The notes below the pieces were generated by a model that searched no databases, was not told the DNA's origin, and saw only the letters and a list, made by a program, of their open reading frames with translations. Source: Sedimentimonas flavescens (GTDB lineage Bacteria; Pseudomonadota; Alphaproteobacteria; Rhodobacterales; Rhodobacteraceae). From it: DNA of 64,000 nucleotides. The stretch lies in assembly GCF_019264375.1 (NCBI RefSeq), contig NZ_JAHVAI010000012.1:1-64000 (forward strand), given 5' to 3'. A program made the position numbers and the translations under genes. Position 1 is the stretch's first letter. Every line of letters begins with the position of its first letter. Below are positions 48,105 through 55,032 of this stretch, one piece after another.

Positions 48105-49180
48105 TCACCCTTGTCAAACGGCCCACGCCCTCGCGCGGCTGGTCCTACACCACGCCGCTCCTTGCCGTTTTGGCCACGATGATCGTCGGCGGGCTGATGT
48201 TCGCAGCCCTCGGCAAGGACCCCGCGCAGGCGATCCGCATGATCTTCTGGGATCCGCTGTTCGGCCCGAACGCGGCCTATTTCCGGGGCCAGTTGCTGGT
48301 CAAGGCGGGGCCTCTGATCCTGATCGCCTCGGGTCTGGCGGTAGGCTTTCGCGCGGGTATCTGGAACATCGGCGCCGAGGGGCAGTATATCATCGGCGCG
48401 ATCTGCGGCGCCTCGGTCGCGCTGGCGGCCTACCCGGCGGAATCGCACCTGCTGTTCCCGGCGATGATCGTGGCGGGCGCGCTTGGCGGCTGGCTGTGGG
48501 GGATGATCCCGGCGGTGCTGAAGGTCGTGTTCAACACCTCCGAGATCCTCGTCTCGCTGATGCTGGTCTATGTGGCGCAGAACCTTCTGGCCTATGCGGC
48601 CTTCGGCCCGTTGAAGAACCCGCAGGGCTTTGGCTTTCCCGGCTCGCGCAACCTTCAGCAATACCCCTCCGCGCATAACCCCGAACTGTTCGCAGGCACC
48701 GGCGCGCATTGGGGCGTGCTGGCAGCGCTGATCGCGGTGATCGGAGCCTATATCCTGATGCACCGCCATATCGCGGGCTTCCGCATCCGCGTCGCGGGTG
48801 AGGCTCCGCGCGCCGCGCGCTTTGCCGGCGTCGTGCCCGCGCGGCTGGTGATGTTCTGCCTTGGGCTTTCCGGCGCGCTCGCGGGTCTGGCGGGGCTATT
48901 TGAGGTGTCCGGGCCAAGCGGCCAGATCACCGACGGGTTCAACGCGGGCTACGGCTTTACCGCGATCATCGTGGCCTTCCTTGGGCGCCTGCACCCGCTC
49001 GGCATCCTGCTCGCGGGCCTCTTGATGGCACTGACCTATATCGGCGGCGACATGGCGCAGATGATGCTTGGCCTGCCCGGCGCGGCGATCCAGGTCTTCC
49101 AGGGGATGCTGCTGTTTTTCCTCTTGGGCTTTGATGTGCTGACCAACTACCGTATCCGCATCGGGAGGGCCCGCGCATGA
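48101..49180 (+). CDS. ABC transporter permease 1 (YufP-like)
   Basis: The 359-residue membrane protein has about ten predicted transmembrane segments and the BPD_transp_2 motifs FRAGIWNIGAEGQYIIGAI and LVSLMLVYVAQNLL. It forms the pore with the next gene product. It overlaps the ATPase gene by four bases and the second permease gene by four. Confidence 0.92.
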   Translation: MITLVKRPTPSRGWSYTTPLLAVLATMIVGGLMFAALGKDPAQAIRMIFWDPLFGPNAAYFRGQLLVKAGPLILIASGLAVGFRAGIWNIGAEGQYIIGAICGASVALAAYPAESHLLFPAMIVAGALGGWLWGMIPAVLKVVFNTSEILVSLMLVYVAQNLLAYAAFGPLKNPQGFGFPGSRNLQQYPSAHNPELFAGTGAHWGVLAALIAVIGAYILMHRHIAGFRIRVAGEAPRAARFAGVVPARLVMFCLGLSGALAGLAGLFEVSGPSGQITDGFNAGYGFTAIIVAFLGRLHPLGILLAGLLMALTYIGGDMAQMMLGLPGAAIQVFQGMLLFFLLGFDVLTNYRIRIGRARA

Positions 49181-50109
49181 CCCTGGGTGGTATCGACATC
49201 ATCGTTCTGACCGCCACACTGATGGCGGCCTCGACCCCGGTCCTGCTGGCCGCGACGGGTGAGCTGATCGCCGAGAAGGCGGGCGTGCTCAACCTCGGCG
49301 TCGAGGGCATGATGATCATGGGCGCGATGGCGGGTTTCGCCGTGGCCGTTACTACCGGCAGCCCGGTCGCGGGTTTCCTGGCCGGGGCGGTGGCCGGGGC
49401 GCTGATGGCGCTGCTGTTTGCCATCCTCACGCAGGTGCTGCTGTCGAACCAGACGGCAACCGGTCTTGCGCTGACGCTGTTTGGGTTGGGTCTCTCGGCG
49501 CTCTTCGGCAAGGGGTATGAGGGCGTGCGCCCGCCCTCGACCGGCAAGGTGCCCTTCGGCCCGCTCGCCGAGATTCCGGTGATCGGGCCGGTTCTCTTCT
49601 CGCACGACTGGGTGGTCTATGCCTCGTTGATCCTTGTCGCCGTGACCTGGGCCTTTTTGCGCTTTACCCGCGCCGGGTTGATCCTGCGCGCGGTGGGCGA
49701 AAGCCACGATGCCGCCCATGCGCTCGGCTACCGCGTCATCGCGGTGCGCGTCGCGGCGCTCGCCTTTGGCGGCGCGCTTGCGGGCCTTGGCGGCGCTTAC
49801 CTCAGCCTTGTGCGCGTGCCGCAATGGACCGAGGGCATGACCGCCGGCGCCGGCTGGATCGCGCTGGCCATCGTCGTTTTCGCCAGCTGGCGGGCCGAGC
49901 GCGTGCTGATCGGCGCCTATCTCTTCGGCGGGATCACCGCCTTGCAGTTGCAACTGCAAGCGGCCGGTTACGCCATTCCAGTGCACCTGCTGTCGATGGC
50001 GCCTTACGTCATCACCATCGTCGTGCTGGTCATCTTGTCCGCCATTCACCGCCGCGGGGCGCAGGCCGCGCCTGCCGACCTCGGGCGGTCGTTCCATGCC
50101 TCGGCCTGA
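49177..50109 (+). CDS. ABC transporter permease 2 (YufQ-like)
   Basis: The 310-residue membrane protein has about eight transmembrane segments and the family motif EKAGVLNLGVEGMMIMGAMAGF. It pairs with the preceding permease. It starts in a four-base overlap and is followed by a 45-base gap before the binding-protein gene. Confidence 0.92.
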   Translation: MTLGGIDIIVLTATLMAASTPVLLAATGELIAEKAGVLNLGVEGMMIMGAMAGFAVAVTTGSPVAGFLAGAVAGALMALLFAILTQVLLSNQTATGLALTLFGLGLSALFGKGYEGVRPPSTGKVPFGPLAEIPVIGPVLFSHDWVVYASLILVAVTWAFLRFTRAGLILRAVGESHDAAHALGYRVIAVRVAALAFGGALAGLGGAYLSLVRVPQWTEGMTAGAGWIALAIVVFASWRAERVLIGAYLFGGITALQLQLQAAGYAIPVHLLSMAPYVITIVVLVILSAIHRRGAQAAPADLGRSFHASA

Positions 50110-50154
50110 GGCGTCAATCAGGGGCCGCGAGCCCACAACCAACGGGGAGTTCCC

Positions 50155-51234
50155 ATGAACCGCAGATCCTTTCTGACCACCACCGCTACCCTCGCTCTGG
50201 CCGCGACCAGCCTTCCGGCCCTGGCCGAAGAGCAGCTGAAAGTCGGCTTTATCTATGTCGGCCCGGTGGGCGACATGGGCTGGTCCTACCAGCACGATCA
50301 GGGTCGCCAGGCAATCGAGGCGGAATACGGCGACAAGGTTGCCACCACCTTCATCGAGTCGGTCCCCGAGGGCCCGGACGCCGAGCGCGTGCTGACCCAG
50401 CTGGCGCTGGAAGGCAACAAGCTGATCTTCGCGACCTCGTTTGGTTACATGGACGCGGTGATGAACGTCGCCGCCAAGTTCCCCGATGTGAAGTTCGAGC
50501 ACGCGACCGGCTACAAGACCGCCGACAACGTCGCCGTCTATGACGCCAAGTTCTTCCAGGGCCGCGCCATCCAGGGCACCATCGCGGGCCGCATGACCAA
50601 GTCGAACAAGATCGGCTACATCGCCTCGTTCCCGATCCCGGAAGTGATCCAGGGCATCAACTCGGCCTATCTGCACGCCAAGAAGGTCAACCCCGACGCC
50701 GAGATGAAGGTCGTCTGGGCCTACACCTGGTTCGACCCGGCCAAGGAAGCCGACGCTGCCGCCGCCCTGATCGCCGAGGGCGTGGACGTCGTGATGCAGC
50801 ACACCGACTCGACCGCGCCGCAAGCCAAGGCACAGGAGGCGGGCAACGTCATCACCTTCGGTCAGGCCTCGGACATGTCGGCCTTCGCGCCGATGCCCCG
50901 CGTGACCTCGACGATCGACAACTGGGCGCCCTATTACGTGCAGCGCGTCGGCGCGATGCTTGACGGCACCTGGGCGTCGGGCGCGACCTGGGGCGGTATC
51001 GACACCGGCATGGTCGAGATCGGCGAGATCTCGAGCGCGGTTCCCGAAGAGGTGAAAGCCGAGGCGATGGCGCTCAAGGATGCGATCGCTGCGGGCACCT
51101 ATCATCCGTTCACCGGCCCGCTGAACAAGCAGGATGGTTCGGCCTGGCTCGCTGAGGGCGAGACGCCGGACGATGGCGCGCTGGCCGGGATGAACTTCTA
51201 CGTCGAAGGCATCACCGCCGAGCTGCCGAAATAA
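50155..51234 (+). CDS. BMP family periplasmic binding protein
   Basis: The 359-residue protein has a signal peptide (MNRRSFLTTTATLALAATSLPALA) and then a BMP/PnrA domain starting KVGFIYVGPVGDMGWSY. GRMTKSNKIGYIASFPIPEVIQGINSAY and DVVMQHTDSTAPQAKA are typical. Characterised members bind purine nucleosides, and one branch binds other small molecules, so a purine or purine nucleoside is the best guess given the xdh genes. A good Shine-Dalgarno sequence (GGGGAG) precedes it, which would give extra copies of the binding protein. Confidence 0.92.
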   Translation: MNRRSFLTTTATLALAATSLPALAEEQLKVGFIYVGPVGDMGWSYQHDQGRQAIEAEYGDKVATTFIESVPEGPDAERVLTQLALEGNKLIFATSFGYMDAVMNVAAKFPDVKFEHATGYKTADNVAVYDAKFFQGRAIQGTIAGRMTKSNKIGYIASFPIPEVIQGINSAYLHAKKVNPDAEMKVVWAYTWFDPAKEADAAAALIAEGVDVVMQHTDSTAPQAKAQEAGNVITFGQASDMSAFAPMPRVTSTIDNWAPYYVQRVGAMLDGTWASGATWGGIDTGMVEIGEISSAVPEEVKAEAMALKDAIAAGTYHPFTGPLNKQDGSAWLAEGETPDDGALAGMNFYVEGITAELPK

Positions 51235-51257
51235 GCTCGTCGCAGATCGTTTTTCAG

Positions 51258-51284
51258 GGGGGCGGGCCAGCTGGTCCGCCCTTC
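51258..51284 (+). terminator. Terminator of the xdh-ABC operon
   Basis: GGGCGGGCCAG (51260-51270) and CTGGTCCGCCC (51271-51281) form an inverted repeat with one G-T pair, about 25 bases after the stop. The following TTCACATTT is only moderately U-rich. Confidence 0.6.
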
Positions 51285-51385
51285 ACATTTGGAAACGAAA
51301 ATTTGACCCAAAGTGGAGAACCCTTCCGTGAAGGTCATGCTAGTCTGCCCCGAAGCGCGGACATTGCCGCCAGAAGGGAGACCCG

Positions 51386-53128
51386 ATGAAACGCCTCAGA
51401 ACCACCACGGCCCTTGTCGCCGGACTGGCCACCCTGACCCCCGCACTCGGCCTGGCGCAAAGCACGCCGGAGCTGGACGCCGCCGTCTGCATCGCCGAGA
51501 AGATCGGCGCCGGTGCAAGCGAAGAAGAGGCGCGCACGGCCTGCCTGCCCTCGGACCCCGCCCCGGAGGCTGTCGCCGAAGAGGGCGCACCGGCTGAGGA
51601 ACCGGCGGCCGACGCTGAACCGGCCGAGGAATCCGCCGCAACCGAACCGGCACCGGAGGCAGAACCCGCCGCCGAAGAACCCGCACCCGAGGCGGTCGTG
51701 GAAGAGGCCGCACCGGCCGAGGAACCGGCGGCCGAAGAATCCGTGGCGGCCGAACCCGCTATGGAGGAACCTGCCGCCGAGGAGACCGCGTCCGATCCGA
51801 CGCCCGAGCCCGAAGCGGCACAGGCCCCGGCCGAAGAGCCAGCGCCTGCTGAAACCGCCGCTGAAGACGCCCCCGCAGCCGAACCCGCGCCTGCGGAAAC
51901 GGCCGCAGAACCGGCCTCCGAACCCGAGTCCGCCGAGACCGCTGTCGCACCTGAGGCCGAGCGGAGCGATGCCAACACGCTGAAGAAAGCGCTGGCCGCG
52001 CAGCTCGAAGCCATGCCTGCCGAGGAGGCGCAGGCCGTCCAACAGCTTGAGGCCGCAATCGAGGCGACCGAAAGCGCCGATACTGGCGCCCCGGTCAGCA
52101 ACGCCGCGCTTGCAGCCGAGGAGACCGCCCCCGCAGCCGCGGAGGTGATCGAAGAGGTCATCACCGAACAAAGCGCCCGCTCCTCGACCGAGGATTTCAC
52201 CTCGAAGATCGACACCAAGCCCGAAGCGAAGAAAAAGAAGAAAGACAGCGGCCTGTCGGATGCCGAGAAGCTCGCGATCGTCGGCCTCGGGGCGCTTGCT
52301 GTGGGCGCCATCCTGAACAATGGCAGCGAGGTTGCCGTGAACTCGGGTGACCGCGTGGTGGTGCAGAAACCCGATGGCAGCTATCAGGTGATCAAGGACG
52401 ACAACGCCCTGCTGCGCCAGCCCGGCTCGACCATGCGCACGCAAAGCTTCGCCGATGGCTCGACCCGCACCGTCAGCACCAAGGCAGACGGCACGCAGAT
52501 CATCACCGTCTATGATGCGCAGCGCCGGATCGTGCAGCGCACCCGGATCGATCCGGACGGCAGCCGCTATATCCTGGTCGATGACTCGGTCGGCGCCGAT
52601 CCGGTCGAGGTCTCGACCCTGCCGCGCTACAACCTGACCGAAGAGGCCAGCAGCGATGACGCCCTGCGCGCCGCCATCGCGCGCGAAACCGAGATCGACC
52701 GCCGCTTTACCTTGGCGCAGGTGCGTCAGATCCCGGCGGTGCGCGCCCTTGCCCCGGCCATCGCGGTGCGCAACATCACCTTCGCGACCGGCTCGGCCGC
52801 GATCCGCCCGGAACAGGCGCGCGACCTTGTGGCCCTTGGCGATGCGATCCGCGCCCGGATCGCCGACAATCCGCATGAGATCTTCCTGATCGAGGGGCAT
52901 ACCGACGCGGTCGGCAACGCCGCCTACAACCTCGCCCTGTCGGATCGCCGCGCCGAGTCGCTGGCGCTTGCGCTGACCGAGTATTTCGACGTACCCGCCG
53001 AAAACCTCGTGGTGCAGGGTTATGGCGAGCAGTTCCTGAAGGTGGACACCCAGGTCGCCGAGGAGGCCAACCGCCGCACCACCGTGCGCCGGATCACCGA
53101 CTTGCTGAGGATATCCGCCGCGAACTAA
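51386..53128 (+). CDS. OmpA family protein with Pro/Glu/Ala-rich region
   Basis: The 580-residue protein has a signal peptide (KRLRTTTALVAGLATLTPALGLAQ). A long low-complexity region rich in Glu, Pro and Ala (about residues 57-195) follows, with many EEPAAEE-like units, then a Lys run and a hydrophobic segment (about 296-309). Residues 462-572 form an OmpA C-terminal domain: ITFATGSAAIRPEQ, EGHTDAVGNAAYNLALSDRRAES, QGYGEQF. This domain binds peptidoglycan. The acidic linker could span the periplasm. GGGAG sits before the ATG, and the gene has its own terminator. Confidence 0.88.
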   Translation: MKRLRTTTALVAGLATLTPALGLAQSTPELDAAVCIAEKIGAGASEEEARTACLPSDPAPEAVAEEGAPAEEPAADAEPAEESAATEPAPEAEPAAEEPAPEAVVEEAAPAEEPAAEESVAAEPAMEEPAAEETASDPTPEPEAAQAPAEEPAPAETAAEDAPAAEPAPAETAAEPASEPESAETAVAPEAERSDANTLKKALAAQLEAMPAEEAQAVQQLEAAIEATESADTGAPVSNAALAAEETAPAAAEVIEEVITEQSARSSTEDFTSKIDTKPEAKKKKKDSGLSDAEKLAIVGLGALAVGAILNNGSEVAVNSGDRVVVQKPDGSYQVIKDDNALLRQPGSTMRTQSFADGSTRTVSTKADGTQIITVYDAQRRIVQRTRIDPDGSRYILVDDSVGADPVEVSTLPRYNLTEEASSDDALRAAIARETEIDRRFTLAQVRQIPAVRALAPAIAVRNITFATGSAAIRPEQARDLVALGDAIRARIADNPHEIFLIEGHTDAVGNAAYNLALSDRRAESLALALTEYFDVPAENLVVQGYGEQFLKVDTQVAEEANRRTTVRRITDLLRISAAN

Positions 53129-53142
53129 GCGAGGTTCGATAG

Positions 53143-53166
53143 AAGGGCGCCCGAGGGCGCCCTTTT
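53143..53166 (+). terminator. Terminator of the OmpA-family gene
   Basis: AAGGGCGCCC and GGGCGCCCTT form a ten-base-pair stem around GAG-like loop bases, followed by TT. It lies 15 bases after the stop codon. Confidence 0.85.
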
Positions 53167-53219
53167 ACGTTCGCCCTATTTTTCTTGGCTCCGCGCCATA
53201 TTGACCTGAATCATGGTGC

Positions 53220-53248
53220 TTGGCAGAAACGTTACTCACATTCATAAA
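53220..53248 (+). promoter_or_regulatory. Candidate sqr promoter
   Basis: TTGGCA (53220-53225; five of six) and CATAAA (53243-53248; four of six) are 17 bases apart. The -10 lies inside the palindromic operator, as expected for a repressor-controlled promoter. Confidence 0.55.
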
Positions 53249-53255
53249 TACGAAT
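53240..53255 (+). promoter_or_regulatory. SqrR-type operator of sqr (ATTC-N8-GAAT)
   Basis: The site reads ATTCATAAATACGAAT, 44 bases before the sqr ATG, and covers the candidate -10 element. Its position upstream of sulfide:quinone reductase is exactly where the SqrR repressor acts in Rhodobacter capsulatus, and the half-sites and spacing equal the consensus I recall. Binding is inferred. Confidence 0.7.
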
Positions 53256-53298
53256 TCAACCCGGAACCGGTATCCGGGCCAACAGGGGGGAACGAAAC

Positions 53299-54582
53299 AT
53301 GGCACATATAGTGGTGCTCGGCGCGGGTCTTGGCGGCGCCATCATGGCGTATGAGTTGCGCGACACGATACGCAAGGAAGACAAGATCACCGTCATCACC
53401 AAGGACCCGAAGTATCATTTCGTACCTTCGAACCCCTGGGTCGCCGTCGGCTGGCGTGATCGCAAGGACATCACCGTGGACCTCGCGCCGACGATGGCGA
53501 AGAAGGGGATCGAGTTCATCCCCGTCGCCGCACAAAAGCTCCATCCCGAGGAGAACCGTGTCGAGCTCGCCGATGGCCAGTCGGTTTCCTATGATTATAT
53601 CGTCATCGCCACCGGCCCCGACCTTGCCTTCGACGAGATCGAGGGCTTCGGCCCCGAAGGCCACACCCAATCCATCTGCCATATCGACCATGCCGAGGCC
53701 GCCCGCGTGGCCTTCGACCGTTTCTGCGAGAACCCCGGCCCGATGATCATCGGCGCGGTACAGGGCGCATCGTGCTACGGCCCGGCCTATGAGTTCACCT
53801 TCATCCTCGACACCGCGCTGCGCCGCCTGAAAATCCGCGACAAGGTGCCGATGACCTTCATCACCTCCGAGCCCTATGTCGGGCACCTCGGCCTTGATGG
53901 CGTGGGTGATACCAAGGGCCTGCTTGAATCGAACATGCGCGACAAGCACATCAAATACATGACCTCGTGCCGCGTGAAGAAGGTCGAAGACGGCAAGATG
54001 ATCGTCGAGGAAATCGCCGATGACGGCTCGGTCAAGGGCGAGAAGGAAATGCCCTTCGGCTATGCAATGATGCTGCCCGCCTTCCGCGGCATCCCGGCGG
54101 TCTCGGGCATCGAGGGCCTGTCGAACCCGCGCGGCTTCACCATCGTGGACAAGTATCAGCGCAACCCGAAGTATCAGAATGTCTTTGCTGTGGGCGTCTG
54201 CGTCGCCATCCCGCCGATGGGTCCGACCCCGGTGCCGGTGGGCGTGCCCAAGACCGGCTTCATGATCGAATCGATGGTCACCGCCACCGCCCAGAACATC
54301 GGCAACATCGTGCGCGGGATGGAACCCGACAGCGTCGGCACCTGGAATGCAGTCTGCCTTGCCGATTTCGGCGATCAGGGCATCGCCTTCGTCGCGCAGC
54401 CGCAGATCCCGCCGCGCAACGTGAACTGGTCGAGCCAGGGCAAGTGGGTCCACTGGGCCAAGGAGGGCTTCGAGCGCTACTTCATGCACAAGCTGCGCAA
54501 GGGCACGTCCGAGACCTTCTACGAGAAGTTCGCCATGAAGATTCTGGGCATCGACAAGCTCAAGGAAGTCAAGAAGGGCTGA
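53299..54582 (+). CDS. sqr: Sulfide:quinone oxidoreductase, type I
   Basis: The 427-residue flavoprotein starts HIVVLGAGLGGAIMAYEL (FAD dinucleotide fold). Cys127 (SICHID), Cys159 (GASCYGP) and Cys353 (AVCLAD) correspond by number to the three cysteines reported essential in Rhodobacter capsulatus SQR; Cys301 is additional. It oxidises sulfide at the membrane, feeding electrons to quinone and making polysulfide or persulfide. The C-terminus (WVHWAKEGFERYFMHKL) supplies the amphipathic membrane helices. The gene stands alone, with a likely SqrR operator in its promoter. Confidence 0.95.
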   Translation: MAHIVVLGAGLGGAIMAYELRDTIRKEDKITVITKDPKYHFVPSNPWVAVGWRDRKDITVDLAPTMAKKGIEFIPVAAQKLHPEENRVELADGQSVSYDYIVIATGPDLAFDEIEGFGPEGHTQSICHIDHAEAARVAFDRFCENPGPMIIGAVQGASCYGPAYEFTFILDTALRRLKIRDKVPMTFITSEPYVGHLGLDGVGDTKGLLESNMRDKHIKYMTSCRVKKVEDGKMIVEEIADDGSVKGEKEMPFGYAMMLPAFRGIPAVSGIEGLSNPRGFTIVDKYQRNPKYQNVFAVGVCVAIPPMGPTPVPVGVPKTGFMIESMVTATAQNIGNIVRGMEPDSVGTWNAVCLADFGDQGIAFVAQPQIPPRNVNWSSQGKWVHWAKEGFERYFMHKLRKGTSETFYEKFAMKILGIDKLKEVKKG

Positions 54583-54635
54583 TTTCCCATAGGTGCCGGG
54601 CCTTCGGGCCGGGAGCCACTCTGCTGCGGCGGACA

Positions 54636-54668
54636 AGAGGCGGGTTGAGGCCCGCCTCTATGCGTTTT
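54636..54668 (+). terminator. Terminator downstream of sqr
   Basis: AGAGGCGGG (54636-54644) and CCCGCCTCT (54651-54659) form a nine-pair stem around TTGAGG, followed by ATGCGTTTT. It lies 53 bases after the sqr stop. Confidence 0.7.
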
Positions 54669-54819
54669 GTCGACTCGGATTGCCCAACAATCGCGCCTAG
54701 GTCAGGGTGCGGGCGAAGCGCGCCCTAAAGACCGGATGAACGGCTCAGACTGAGCTGTTAGGCCGCGCAACGCGAGATGCGGCCCGCGGAGTTATCTGCC
54801 TGATTGAGAGGGGAGAAGT

Positions 54820-54896
54820 TGGTGGCGAGGGGGGGACTCGAACCCCCGACCCCGTGATTATGAGTCACGTGCTCTAACCTGCTGAGCTACCTAGCC
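54820..54896 (-). tRNA. tRNA-Met (CAT), elongator type
   Basis: The 77-nt gene on the minus strand starts GGCTAGGTAGCTCAGCAGG, has anticodon stem CGTGA/TCACG with loop CTCATAA (anticodon CAT), T-arm GGGGGTTCGAGTCCCCC and encoded CCA. The anticodon stem lacks the three G-C pairs of initiator tRNA. The acceptor stem is GGCTAGG against CCTCGCC, leaving a T-C mismatch at positions 4 and 69. Confidence 0.92.
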
Positions 54897-55032
54897 ACGT
54901 TGGCGCGTAGCTAAGCGAAGGCGCGCGAGGCGTCAAGGGCAGAATCAGAGAAAGTCTGCGCCGCACGTGATGAATTGCACATTGGCCTTCGGGCGGCGGC
55001 GCGGTAGCTCTGGGGCGACGAAGGAGAGACCG

